DNA from: Actinomycetota bacterium
GTDB lineage: Bacteria; Actinomycetota; Thermoleophilia; Gaiellales; Gaiellaceae
Direction: 5' to 3'
DNA: 51,044 bases
NCBI GenBank assembly: GCA_005885245.1
Contig: VAWR01000005.1
Span: 1-51,044 of the forward strand
Positions 17,768 to 25,546 of this stretch are shown here, in pieces. Below the pieces are notes generated by a model that did no database searches, was not told the origin of the DNA, and saw nothing but the letters and a program-made list of their open reading frames with translations. The translations under genes and the position numbers were made by a program. Each line of letters begins with the position of its first letter. The first letter of the stretch is position 1.

Positions 17768-18653
17768 CCGTCGTCGTCGTGACGACCGGGCTCACGCTCG
17801 GCAGCGGACCGTCGTGCGCGGTCGGCTTCACACCGAAGTCACCCCGCGTCATCGAATCGCTCAGCAGCGCGGCCAGGGCGAGCCTCCCCGCGCGCGTGTC
17901 GACGTCGTCGACGGTGGAGAGGCCGGCCTTCTGGAAAGCCTTCATGGCGGACGCGGGATCGTCGGTCCCTTCGACGCCGACGGCGGGAACCCCGATGTCG
18001 TTGAGGCCGGCGTACAGACCCTTGAGAAAGACGGCCGTCGCCCCGGTCTGGGGTGAGGTCGTCCGGACGACCACCACGCCGTCGGCCCGTTTCTTCAATC
18101 GTCCGGCCTTCTCCTCCACGATCAGGCTCTGGAGCGCATTCAGTAGCGGCGTTTCGCCGCCGCCCGCGAACTCCTGGCCGAGCGCGTGACCCAGCTGCTC
18201 CAGTTGCTTGGGACCCGAGAACGCCGCCAGGAAGGGTCGATTTGCGAGACGTCGCTGGAGCTTCGTCGGGTCGATCGGGACAGTCAGAGCCCGGACCCGG
18301 ATCGGCTCGCCGGCATCGGCGTCGCCCAGCGCAGTCTTCACCGAGCTGAGGTTGCCGTCGGTCGAACCCACGAAGAGGATGGCGATCTTCTTTCCCTTGA
18401 GACGGTTCGCCATGACGAGCTTGTAGGCACGCTCGACGAATGCCCTGTCGGACGCACCGGACTGGGTGAGCGCGTCCACCTGCGCCTTGAACGCATCGCC
18501 CCGGCTCTCGGCACGGCGAATGTCCTCCTGGAGGCGATCACGCTCCGTATTGCCGAGCCCGTGTGATGCGAGCGCGACACCGACGAGGATGCCGATCACG
18601 AGCGCGAAGAAGACCGCGGCCAGAGAGGCGACGTGGTAACGGAAATCGAACAC
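17760..18653 (-). CDS. mctB: MctB/SteB-type membrane protein (copper transporter MctB family)
   Basis: The family is known in M. tuberculosis as MctB (Rv1698), linked to copper handling and outer-membrane permeability, and in Corynebacterium as SteB, partner of the division protein SteA. The 297-residue product starts MFDFRYHVASLAAVFFALVI, with one N-terminal membrane helix, then a coiled-coil region (ERDRLQEDIRRAESRGDAF) and an extracytoplasmic alpha/beta domain. The end is Ser/Thr-rich. It lies in the steA-mctB-pyrG order; here an SRPBCC gene and a tandem repeat separate it from steA. Confidence 0.85.
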   Translation of the reverse strand: MFDFRYHVASLAAVFFALVIGILVGVALASHGLGNTERDRLQEDIRRAESRGDAFKAQVDALTQSGASDRAFVERAYKLVMANRLKGKKIAILFVGSTDGNLSSVKTALGDADAGEPIRVRALTVPIDPTKLQRRLANRPFLAAFSGPKQLEQLGHALGQEFAGGGETPLLNALQSLIVEEKAGRLKKRADGVVVVRTTSPQTGATAVFLKGLYAGLNDIGVPAVGVEGTDDPASAMKAFQKAGLSTVDDVDTRAGRLALAALLSDSMTRGDFGVKPTAHDGPLPSVSPVVTTTTGG

Positions 18654-18670
18654 GAGAGGACGAGCCTAAG

Positions 18671-18790
18671 GCGGCGCTTGTCGACGCCGTTTCAGAGGAG
18701 GTGCGGGCTCCGCCCGCGCCTCCGACTTACGCGGCGCTTGTCGACGCCGGGTCAGAGGAGGTGCGGGCTCCGCCCGCGCCTCCGAATGAA
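18671..18790. repeat. Two-copy 60-bp tandem repeat with internal hairpin
   Basis: Two nearly identical 60-base units begin GCGGCGCTTGTCGACGCC, at 18671 and 18731. They differ at about five positions. Each contains a 12-pair stem (GGAGGTGCGGGC, loop TCC, GCCCGCGCCTCC) with one T/C difference. The array fills the gap between the SRPBCC stop and the mctB start. The period is a multiple of three, so an apparent repeated ORF on the minus strand is probably a by-product. Confidence 0.85.
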
Positions 18791-18837
18791 CCACCCGGTT
18801 GGAAGCGCTCCCTTCGTCTGATGCACTACTCATCGTC

Positions 18838-19260
18838 TCAGAGCTCTGCAGCAGTCTGGCACAGGGCATGGAGCCGGGTCAGCGCCCGCCGGGGCAACGC
18901 GCGGCTGAAGCCGGACAGCCACGGGGCCTCGACCAGCAGCGTCGCGAGCGTCCGGTCCGGGCCCTTTGCCTCGAGCCGCAGCTCGGCGTCGATGTGATCG
19001 CCGGTGAGCGTCCAGGCGAAGCGCTCGTGAGGTTGGACGCCACGCACGAGCAGCTTGCCGCTCGAGGTCGCTCGCCGGAAGAGGGTCGGTCGGTCGTGAC
19101 CGCGAATCTCCCAGCGCGCGCCCTCCGCAACGCCGCGCCGGTCGGGCTGGACACCGGCGATGCCCGGCCACCAGTCGGGAAAATGATGCGGCTCGGCGAT
19201 GAACGCCCAGACGTCCTCGCGCGACGCGAGGAGCAGGCGCGAGGCTGACGCGTGCGGCAC
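18838..19260 (-). CDS. SRPBCC (START-like) domain protein
   Basis: The product (140 aa) is a helix-grip ligand-binding domain. It begins with the typical pattern RLLLASREDVWAFIAEPHHF followed by PDWWPGIAGV, then beta-strands (RGVQPHERFAWTLTG, AELRLEAKGPDRTLATLLV) and a long C-terminal helix (RRALTRLHALCQTAAEL). Members bind hydrophobic ligands or act as cyclases; the ligand is unknown here. It starts with GTG at 19260 and lies between steA and mctB, where M. tuberculosis has no such gene. Confidence 0.8.
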   Translation of the reverse strand: MPHASASRLLLASREDVWAFIAEPHHFPDWWPGIAGVQPDRRGVAEGARWEIRGHDRPTLFRRATSSGKLLVRGVQPHERFAWTLTGDHIDAELRLEAKGPDRTLATLLVEAPWLSGFSRALPRRALTRLHALCQTAAEL

Positions 19261-19278
19261 GGCGCACGAAGACTAGTT

Positions 19279-20412
19279 TCAGCCGATGCCGAGCAGGTCG
19301 CGCAGGCGGAGCGCGAGGTACTCGATCAGGTGCCGTAACGCCGGGGAGACCGCGATCGCAACGGCGATCGCACCAAGGCCGGCGAGCGCGAAGAGGACGA
19401 GCGGCCAGATCCCGACCTGTCGTGTTGCAAGCCTCGACACGCCTTTTGCGTCGATGAGGATCTCGCCGACCTTGAGTCGGGTGATGAAGGTCGACGACAT
19501 TCCGGCACGGTTTCGTTCGAGGAACTCGATCAGGTTGAAATGCGTGCCGACGGCGACGATCAGCTCCGAGCCCTTTTCGTAGGCGAGGAGCAGCGCGAGG
19601 TCTTCGCTGATCCCCGTCGCCGGAACGATCTCGTACGGGACGCCGAGCTCTCGCGCGCGCTCGGCTCCAGGTGCGAGGCCGTCGCGATAACCGTGAACGA
19701 GGAGATCCGCCCCGGACCGAAGCGCCTTGTCCGAGACCGAGTCCATGTCGCCGACGATCACGTCGGGCTTGTATCCCTCCTCGAGGAGGGCGTCCGCTCC
19801 CCCGTCGACCGCGATGAGCACCGGCTTGAAGACGCGGACGTACGGCTTGACCATCCGCAGGTCGCGCTTGTAGCCGGGCCCACGCGCGACCACGAGGGCG
19901 TGGCGATCGCGGAAGCTCGTCCGGAGCGGCGGGAAGGCGATCCCTTCCGCAAGGAGTCGTCCCTCCTCGCGGAGGTAGCGCATCGTGTTCTCGGCGAACG
20001 CCTCGAGAGCCTCCGTCACGCGGCCTCGCTGCTCGGCGAAGATCCGCTCGAGCTCTCGCTCTTCGAGGACGCGGCCGGCGGCGACACACGTGCCGTTGCG
20101 GTAGAGACCGGCGCCGCGGACGGTGAGGAGCTCTCCTTCGTGCACGTTCTCGAACAGGTCTTCTGCGGAAACGTCGATCAACCGCACCCCGCCGCGGACG
20201 AGCTGGAGCGGACCGGGGTTCGGGAAGCGCCCCGATTGTGAGGACGCGACGTTCACGACGACGCGTACGCCGGACTCGAGCAATGCTTCCGCGGACACGC
20301 GATCGAGGTCGGTGTGGTCGATGATCGCGATGTCCTCCGCGGACAGCCGCTTGACGAGGTCTTTCGTCCGGCGGTCGAGCTTGGCGTGGCCGGTCAACTC
20401 GACGAAGCTCAT
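19279..20412 (-). CDS. steA: SteA-like putative cytokinetic ring protein
   Basis: The product (377 aa) matches SteA of corynebacteria and Rv1697 of M. tuberculosis. A thiamin-pyrophosphokinase-like domain (residues about 160-310: FKPVLIAVDGGADALLEEGY, PDVIVGDMDSVSDKAL, ATGISEDLALLLAYEKGSE) follows an N-terminal domain. A C-terminal membrane helix (WPLVLFALAGLGAIAVAIAV) comes last. Genetics in Corynebacterium ties it to cell division with SteB. The first residues MSFV are shared with the unrelated Asp23-like protein in this window, because both start codons lie at the edge of the same dispersed element. Confidence 0.87.
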   Translation of the reverse strand: MSFVELTGHAKLDRRTKDLVKRLSAEDIAIIDHTDLDRVSAEALLESGVRVVVNVASSQSGRFPNPGPLQLVRGGVRLIDVSAEDLFENVHEGELLTVRGAGLYRNGTCVAAGRVLEERELERIFAEQRGRVTEALEAFAENTMRYLREEGRLLAEGIAFPPLRTSFRDRHALVVARGPGYKRDLRMVKPYVRVFKPVLIAVDGGADALLEEGYKPDVIVGDMDSVSDKALRSGADLLVHGYRDGLAPGAERARELGVPYEIVPATGISEDLALLLAYEKGSELIVAVGTHFNLIEFLERNRAGMSSTFITRLKVGEILIDAKGVSRLATRQVGIWPLVLFALAGLGAIAVAIAVSPALRHLIEYLALRLRDLLGIG

Positions 20413-20600
20413 GGGCCGCTTTCCGGCCGATGGGCCTTCGAAGGGGCATCAGGGGAAACCGAGAGGTTTCTCCTTCGTTTCTCCTCAGCGTCCGCGGCGA
20501 CCCCAGCGGGGCGGACGGTGAGGCGATCCCTGAAGAAGGGGGCGCGTGGGGGAAACATGGCTTCCCCCACGCGAGCGAACCCAAGGCGGGCGACGCTCAT
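20409..20600 (-). repeat. Dispersed ATGA-linker element, copy 1 (recN to steA), with 63-codon ORF
   Basis: This element lies between recN and steA and is related to copies at 25520-25711 and 46700-46861. Read on the minus strand, its ORF starts MSVARLGFARVGEAMF. The ATG overlaps the recN stop (ATGA), and the ORF's TGA overlaps the steA start (ATGA). Three stems are visible: 20452-20460/20465-20473, 20489-20495/20511-20517 and 20544-20554/20562-20572. Bases differ from copy 2, but pairing is largely kept. The ORF may serve to pass ribosomes on to steA. Its protein has no recognisable fold. Confidence 0.75.
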
Positions 20601-22225
20601 TCCCGGACGCTCGCGATGAACGCTCGCCCGCCTAGCATCCGCTGCAACTCTTCGCGGCGCTCGCTCTCATCGAGCAGGTCGATCCGCGTGTGCGTCGGAT
20701 CGCCGGCGATCTTCTCCACGCGGAAGTGACGGTCGGCGACGCTCGCGATCTGAGGCAGATGCGTGATCGTGACGACCTGGGCACGCTCAGCCAGCCTACG
20801 CAACGTGTCCGCGACACGATGTGCAGTCTCCCCGCCAATGCCGGCGTCGATCTCATCGAAGACGATCGTCTCGCCGCCCGACACCGCCGCGATCGCGAGC
20901 GCGATTCGCGAGAGCTCCCCACCCGAGGCGGTTTCCGAGACAGGAGCCAGCGCGAGCCCGCGATTCGGCCGCGCCAGGAACGACACCTCGTCGAATCCCG
21001 TCGGGCCGGGCTCTCGCTCACGCAGCTCGGCGACGAATTCGCCCTCTCCCATGCCGACGCCGACGAGCTCGGCTGCAACCGCCTCGGCGAAACGAGGAGC
21101 GGCCTCGGTTCTGGCCGCCCGCAGCTCGTCGGCCAGGCGCCCGACCTTGCTCTCGGCAGCAGCAAGCGCTGCTGCCGCAGCCGCGGCGGGATCGAATCCT
21201 TCGTCGAGCGCCTCGAGCTCGGCCCGCGCCTCTGCAGCACGCGCGAGGAGCTCCTCGTAGGTCTGCGCCCGGAAACGGCGCTTGGCTTGCGCGATCCGCT
21301 CGAGCTCGGCTTCGACCTGCTCGAGCCGACCGGGCGAAGCCTCGAGCGTCAGGAGAAATCCACGCAACTCGCTGGCCGCCTCACGGAGACGCAGCTCCGC
21401 GTCGCGCAGCTCGTCGGCCGCGCGGGACAGCTCGGGCGCGAGCCGCTCGAGCGGGGCGACCGCGCGCTCCGCGGCTGCGACGAGGTCTGCCGCTCCTTCG
21501 CGTTCATCCGATGCGAGCGCTTCGGCAGCGGCCGTCGTCCCCTCCACCAGCTCCGTGATGTGGCGGAGACGCTCACGCTCGCCGCTGAGATCGGCTTCGT
21601 CCTCGGGATCGAAGCCGGCCGTGTCTTCGACGAGCGCCCGCAGCTCGGCCAGTCTGTCCTCTGCCGCCGACGCGCCGTCGTGCAGCTCGTCGAAGTGGCG
21701 GCGGGCGGCCGTCAGCTCGCGCCAGGCCAGGCGCGATTCGGCGCGGCGGCGGAGCTGCGCCTCGCCGCAGAACGAATCGAGGACGTCCAGCTGGTAGGAG
21801 GGCCGCGCGAGCCGGCGCTGTTCGAACTGACCGGACATGGCGATCAACCGTTCGCCGGCGGCAGCCAGATCCTCACGAGCAGTACCGCGCCCCCAGGCGT
21901 AGGCACGGGTCCGTCCGTCCGCGAACACGCGCCGGGCGACGACCAGTCCTTCCTCGCCCTCGGGCCTGAGCTCGGCGAGCGAGGCAAGCTCGTCTTCTTC
22001 GAGCAGCCGAGCGGGCAGATCGAGCTCCGCCTCCACGTAGGCCTCGGCGCCATCGGGCCCGATGAAGGCGGCATCCCCCTTCGCGCCGAGCAGCAGGCCG
22101 ATGGCCTGGGCCAGGATCGTCTTGCCGGCACCGGTCTCGCCGGTGATCGCGTTGAGCCCGGGAGCCAGCGCAAGCTCCGCCTCGTGAATCAACACGAGAT
22201 TCTCGATACGCAGGCGGCGAAGCAT
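20597..22225 (-). CDS. recN: DNA repair protein RecN
   Basis: This SMC-like ATPase acts in double-strand break repair. The 542-residue product has Walker A GETGAGKTILAQ at about residue 30 and a long coiled-coil middle with hinge. The ABC signature SGGELSRIALAI, Walker B (IVFDEIDAGIGG) and H-loop region (VVTITHLPQIASVAD) follow. The start at 22225 (MLRRLRIENLVLIHEAEL) is the family start; the frame extends upstream without RecN-like sequence. Its stop codon is the first codon overlap of dispersed element copy 1. Confidence 0.95.
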   Translation of the reverse strand: MLRRLRIENLVLIHEAELALAPGLNAITGETGAGKTILAQAIGLLLGAKGDAAFIGPDGAEAYVEAELDLPARLLEEDELASLAELRPEGEEGLVVARRVFADGRTRAYAWGRGTAREDLAAAGERLIAMSGQFEQRRLARPSYQLDVLDSFCGEAQLRRRAESRLAWRELTAARRHFDELHDGASAAEDRLAELRALVEDTAGFDPEDEADLSGERERLRHITELVEGTTAAAEALASDEREGAADLVAAAERAVAPLERLAPELSRAADELRDAELRLREAASELRGFLLTLEASPGRLEQVEAELERIAQAKRRFRAQTYEELLARAAEARAELEALDEGFDPAAAAAAALAAAESKVGRLADELRAARTEAAPRFAEAVAAELVGVGMGEGEFVAELREREPGPTGFDEVSFLARPNRGLALAPVSETASGGELSRIALAIAAVSGGETIVFDEIDAGIGGETAHRVADTLRRLAERAQVVTITHLPQIASVADRHFRVEKIAGDPTHTRIDLLDESERREELQRMLGGRAFIASVRE

Positions 22226-22301
22226 TGCTCGCCGGGATGGTAGGCGGCCCGGCAGGCGGCCACCACCGTCGAAAGAGCCGAGGCCCTGAAAGAGCGGGGA
22301 G

Positions 22302-23186
22302 CTACGAGCCGAACGTCTCGCGGTAGCGGCGGAAGAACGTCGCTTCCGGAAGGGTGGCGAGCGGACTTCGCGGGCCGGCGAGCCGGATGATGATCGGGGA
22401 GCCCCGGCCGACGTCCACGAGCGAATGACCGTCCACGAGCACGGTGACGTCGACGTCGGGCGTCTCGTTGCGAATCTCCAGATCGAGCCCACGCGGAACG
22501 ACCATCGGTCGCGCGTGGAGTGAATGGGGCGCGATGAAGGTGATGACCATCGCATCGAGGCCGCGTGCGAGCACCGGCCCGCCGTTCGAGAGGTTGTAGG
22601 CCGTCGATCCCGAGGGACTCGCGCAGATCATCCCGTCGCACGGCTGCACACCCATGTCCTCGCCGCCGATCGCCCAGGCGAGCTCCACCATCCGCCCCTT
22701 GATCGAGCTCAGCGCGACGACGTCGTTGATCGCCGCCGCTCGCGAACCGTCCACCTCGACCTCGAGGGTCGTCAGGTGGACGACCCGGTAGTCCCCCGAG
22801 AAGATGCGCGCGAGGCCCGACTCGAGCTCGTTCGGCTGAATCGACGCGAGGAACCCGACCCGCCCGAAGTTGACACCGACGACGGGAATCTCCGTTCCCA
22901 GGAACCGCTGCAGCGCACGCAGCATCGTCCCGTCGCCCCCGAGCACGACTGCGATATCGGCATTCGTCAGGTCGTCCTCCGGCTCGCCGACCCCGTGCTT
23001 CGCGACCTCCTCGTCGGGCAGCAGCAGCTCGACGCCCGCCTCGCTGGCCACCTTGTTCAGACGTTCGAGTGCCGGCCCGATGGTCTGGGGCTTGCCGTGC
23101 GTGATGACCGCCGCGCGGCGGACGGCGCTAGACGACCGCTGCTGCGATTCGGTCGTCGATGTCGTCGGGGAGCTGCGGGCGCTCAC
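22302..23186 (-). CDS. nadK: NAD kinase
   Basis: The enzyme phosphorylates NAD to NADP. The 294-residue frame starts with GTG at 23186, inside tlyA, giving a 59-base overlap. The first 25 or so residues are Ser/Thr-rich and non-conserved, and no later start codon precedes the conserved RRAAVITHGKPQT. Motifs are VVLGGDGTMLRAL (GGDG), NDVVALS and ICASPSGSTAYNLSNGGP (NE/D and TGSTAY-type loop, here with Ser for Thr), then VNFGRVGFLA. The length is normal. The order tlyA-nadK-recN is conserved in actinobacteria. Confidence 0.93.
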   Translation of the reverse strand: MSARSSPTTSTTESQQRSSSAVRRAAVITHGKPQTIGPALERLNKVASEAGVELLLPDEEVAKHGVGEPEDDLTNADIAVVLGGDGTMLRALQRFLGTEIPVVGVNFGRVGFLASIQPNELESGLARIFSGDYRVVHLTTLEVEVDGSRAAAINDVVALSSIKGRMVELAWAIGGEDMGVQPCDGMICASPSGSTAYNLSNGGPVLARGLDAMVITFIAPHSLHARPMVVPRGLDLEIRNETPDVDVTVLVDGHSLVDVGRGSPIIIRLAGPRSPLATLPEATFFRRYRETFGS

Positions 23187-23892
23187 GGTGAACGAGATGG
23201 AGGAACACTTCCCGGTTTCCTTTCGGCCCCGGTAGGCCAGAGTCTACGGCCCCGACTGTCTCGCCCCGCCAGGCGAGCGCGGCCTCGACGACCTCCCGCA
23301 GAACCCGTCTCCTCACTTCCACGTCCCGGACCACCCCGCCCCTTCTCACCTCTGCGCGGCCTGCCTCGAACTGTGGCTTGACGAGGACGATCGCTTCCCA
23401 GCCAGGTTTTGCCAGGGCAAGGACGGGAGGAAGTGCCAGTCGGACGCTGATGAACGACACGTCGCAGACGACGAGCTCCGGGCTGAAGGGCAGGCCGCGG
23501 AGCTCGCGCGCATTCGTCCGCTCCAGCACGGTGACGCGCGGATCAGAGCGCAGCCGCTCGTGCAGCTGGCCGTAGCCGACGTCGACCGCGGCAACCCGGG
23601 CCGCTCCTCTCTGCAACAGGACGTCGGTGAACCCGCCGGTCGACGCCCCGACGTCGACGGCATCCTTGCCTGCCGGATCGACCTGCAGGACGTCGAGCGC
23701 GTGCGCGAGCTTCTGTCCACCACGCGACACGTAGGGTGCCGGCGCCTCCACCTCGAGCTCGGCCGAGTCGTCGACCTGCATTCCCGGCTTCTCGTAGCCG
23801 CGCACGCGGCCGGCGAGGACGAGCGCCTGCGCCTGCGTACGCGTCTCCGCCAGGCCGCGCTCGACCAGGAGGACGTCGAGCCGCTTCCTCAA
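23128..23892 (-). CDS. tlyA: TlyA-type 2'-O-methyltransferase (16S/23S rRNA)
   Basis: In mycobacteria TlyA methylates ribosomal 2'-hydroxyls, sensitising ribosomes to capreomycin; homologues are annotated as haemolysins. The 254-residue product has an N-terminal S4 RNA-binding domain (KRLDVLLVERGLAETRTQAQ), SRGGQKLAHAL, the SAM-binding VDVGASTGGFTDVLL and the FtsJ-like VKPQFE with catalytic Lys and Glu. It follows the prenyl synthase with a three-base gap and overlaps nadK. Confidence 0.92.
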   Translation of the reverse strand: MRKRLDVLLVERGLAETRTQAQALVLAGRVRGYEKPGMQVDDSAELEVEAPAPYVSRGGQKLAHALDVLQVDPAGKDAVDVGASTGGFTDVLLQRGAARVAAVDVGYGQLHERLRSDPRVTVLERTNARELRGLPFSPELVVCDVSFISVRLALPPVLALAKPGWEAIVLVKPQFEAGRAEVRRGGVVRDVEVRRRVLREVVEAALAWRGETVGAVDSGLPGPKGNREVFLHLVHRERPQLPDDIDDRIAAAVV

Positions 23893-23895
23893 CTG

Positions 23896-24663
23896 TCAGG
23901 AGGTCCGCGTTGCGAGCCCGTCGACGATGTCGACGAGCTTCGTCGTGTCGGCCGGAACCTCGGCGAGGCGGTCGCGTGCGCGAGTCGCCGCTTCGTCGGC
24001 CAGACGCCTGGCGCCGTCCTCGCCGTGGCTGAGCAGGTACCCGTCGGCGTCGAGAATGTCGTCGACGATCTGGAAGAGGAGACCCAACTCGTCTCCGAAG
24101 GCCCGCCAGGGAGACTGGTCACGCTCCGGGATGCCGGCCACCCAGAGGGCCACGCCCACCGAAGCCGAGAAGAGACAGCCGGTCTTGAGCTTGTGCAGCG
24201 TCACCTCGTCCGGCGTCGAGCCGGTGATGTCGAGGTACTGGCCGCCGATCATGCCCAGCGTCGCCTGTGCAAGCTCGCGCCCCACCTCGGGTGTCGGATA
24301 CGAGAGCGCGAGCCTGAAGGCTTCGGCAAGCAGCGCGTCCCCGGCCAGGACCGCGGTCGCCTCGCCGTATTCCGCCCAGACGGAGGCACGACCACGACGC
24401 TCGGCGTCGTTGTCGAGCGCGGGCAGATCGTCGTGTACGAGCGAAAAGGCGTGCACGAGCTCGAGTGAGGCTGCAGCCGGCAGCGCCACCTCGGCGTCGA
24501 CTCCCGCCGCTTCGGCGGTGGCGAGACAGATCACGGCCCGCACTCTCTTCCCGCCGGCCAGCGCGTAACGGACGGACGCGGCCTGCCCGTGAAGCTCCGG
24601 AGTCAGGGCCAGATCGCCCAGGTAGCTCTCGGCGAGGGCACGTAGCTCTTCAGGACTCCGCAT
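23896..24663 (-). CDS. Polyprenyl (farnesyl/geranylgeranyl) diphosphate synthase
   Basis: The enzyme condenses isopentenyl diphosphate with allylic diphosphates. The 255-residue product carries LVHDDLPALDND (first aspartate-rich motif, DDxx(xx)D type) and GGKRVRAV (substrate-binding Lys/Arg). The second motif is IVDDILDADG, and EATAVLAGDALL is a conserved helix. Chain length cannot be fixed by eye. It is shorter than the typical 290-300 residues because the N-terminal helices are trimmed. In many bacteria this gene follows xseB and precedes dxs and tlyA; here dxs is absent. Confidence 0.88.
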   Translation of the reverse strand: MRSPEELRALAESYLGDLALTPELHGQAASVRYALAGGKRVRAVICLATAEAAGVDAEVALPAAASLELVHAFSLVHDDLPALDNDAERRGRASVWAEYGEATAVLAGDALLAEAFRLALSYPTPEVGRELAQATLGMIGGQYLDITGSTPDEVTLHKLKTGCLFSASVGVALWVAGIPERDQSPWRAFGDELGLLFQIVDDILDADGYLLSHGEDGARRLADEAATRARDRLAEVPADTTKLVDIVDGLATRTS

Positions 24664-24853
24664 CGACCTCCGCTTCTCGCTTGGCCTTTTGGAGCTCCTC
24701 CTCGATCGCCTTGCTCAGCTCGGCCAACTCGGTGAGGACGTCGAGCGCCTTCTCCGCGTCGTCAGCCTGCGAGAGCTGCTCCAACTCCGCGCGTGTCTGC
24801 TCGAGCCGCGCGAGGAGCTCTTCGGCGCGAGCGAGCGCTTCTTCCGAGCTCAC
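24650..24853 (-). CDS. Short coiled-coil protein in the position of xseB
   Basis: The ORF starts with GTG at 24853, overlapping the nusB TGA (GTGA), and gives a 67-residue product. The whole chain is a predicted coiled coil: SSEEALARAEELLARLEQTR, ELEQLSQADDAEKALDVL and a final KAIEEELQKAKREAE. The first 20 residues resemble the start of the exonuclease VII small subunit, and the gene sits where xseB often lies (nusB-xseAB-ispA). The rest does not match XseB, and no xseA is present. It may be a diverged XseB or an unrelated small protein. Confidence 0.6.
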   Translation of the reverse strand: MSSEEALARAEELLARLEQTRAELEQLSQADDAEKALDVLTELAELSKAIEEELQKAKREAEVDAES

Positions 24854-25227
24854 GACACTCGCTCCCGCACGATTCGTCCCAGGATTCCGTTCACCAGGCG
24901 TGCAGCATCGTCGGTCGCGTAGCGCTTTGCCAGGGTAACCGCCTCGTTGATCGCAACCTCGTCCGGAACCTCCGCCCCGTCGAGCTCGTGCAGGGCGATC
25001 CGCAGGATGTTGCGTTCGATCGCGCCGAGGCGATCGGCCGTCCAGTCCTCGGCCGCTTCGGTGATCCGACGGTCGAGCGCAACGGCCTCCGCCGCAACCG
25101 CCTCCGCCGTCTCGCGGGCGAACGAGTCGACCTCGCCCTCGTAGAGGGACGCCAGAGGTTGACCGGTCACGTCCCACTGGTAGAGGAGGAAGAGCGCGGT
25201 TCTTCGTGACGCCCGCCGCCCGCTCAT
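24850..25227 (-). CDS. nusB: Transcription antitermination factor NusB
   Basis: NusB binds boxA RNA with S10 in rRNA antitermination. The 125-residue all-helical product begins SGRRASRRTALFLLYQWDVT and has RLGAIERNILRIALHEL and DEVAINEAVTLAKRYATDDA then ARLVNGILGRI, the classic NusB core. The start ATG 25227 overlaps the stop of the Asp23-like gene (ATGA). In many actinobacteria nusB follows efp; here efp lies about 5 kb upstream, beyond accC, the BCCP fusion and the plus-strand island. Confidence 0.93.
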   Translation of the reverse strand: MSGRRASRRTALFLLYQWDVTGQPLASLYEGEVDSFARETAEAVAAEAVALDRRITEAAEDWTADRLGAIERNILRIALHELDGAEVPDEVAINEAVTLAKRYATDDAARLVNGILGRIVRERVS

Positions 25228-25523
25228 TCGACCTCCTCCACGGAAACGTCGATCCCTTCGACCTTCACCTTGCACATGGTCGTCAGCGCCTCTGCGACCC
25301 GTTCCTGCACACGGCGCGCCAGCTCCGGCAGCACGACGCCGTAGCGCGCCGCCAACTCGAGGCGGACGTGTGCGCCTTCGCGGCTGACCTCGATCTCCAG
25401 GCGGCGCCGCCCACGCCGGACGCGCGCGCCGTCGACTTCTTCGGCGGCCTGCATGACGAGAGTCGTAAGCACGGGCGCAGTGACGGTGATCGTTCCGCCG
25501 GGCTCGTCGAGGACGAAGCTCAT
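25224..25523 (-). CDS. Asp23/Gls24 family envelope stress protein
   Basis: The product (99 aa) fits the small Asp23/Gls24 (AmaP partner) family linked to membrane homeostasis. It has the pattern GTITVTAPVLTTLVMQAAEE, GARVRRGRRRLEIEVS, VRLELAARYGVVLPELARRV and VKVEGIDVSVEEVE, the alternating strand-helix core of the family. Start ATG 25523 lies within the 3' arm of a perfect inverted repeat and overlaps the stop of the element ORF upstream. The next gene is nusB, with ATGA overlap, a common neighbourhood in Gram-positive bacteria. Confidence 0.85.
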   Translation of the reverse strand: MSFVLDEPGGTITVTAPVLTTLVMQAAEEVDGARVRRGRRRLEIEVSREGAHVRLELAARYGVVLPELARRVQERVAEALTTMCKVKVEGIDVSVEEVE

Positions 25524-25546
25524 TGGGCTGCCTCTGCCCAATGAGC
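25518..25546 (-). promoter_or_regulatory. Start-codon hairpin of the Asp23-like gene
   Basis: A perfect 11-base inverted repeat lies here: GCTCATTGGGC at 25518-25528 and GCCCAATGAGC at 25536-25546, with a seven-base loop. In the minus-strand mRNA the start codon at 25521-25523 lies in the 3' arm. The stem would hide the start unless ribosomes translating the element ORF open it. Confidence 0.55.

Noticed and set aside
18666-18869. Minus-strand ORF with a repeated SEARAEPAPPL unit
   Set aside because: It is produced by the 60-bp hairpin repeat and begins inside the SRPBCC gene; composition is not protein-like.
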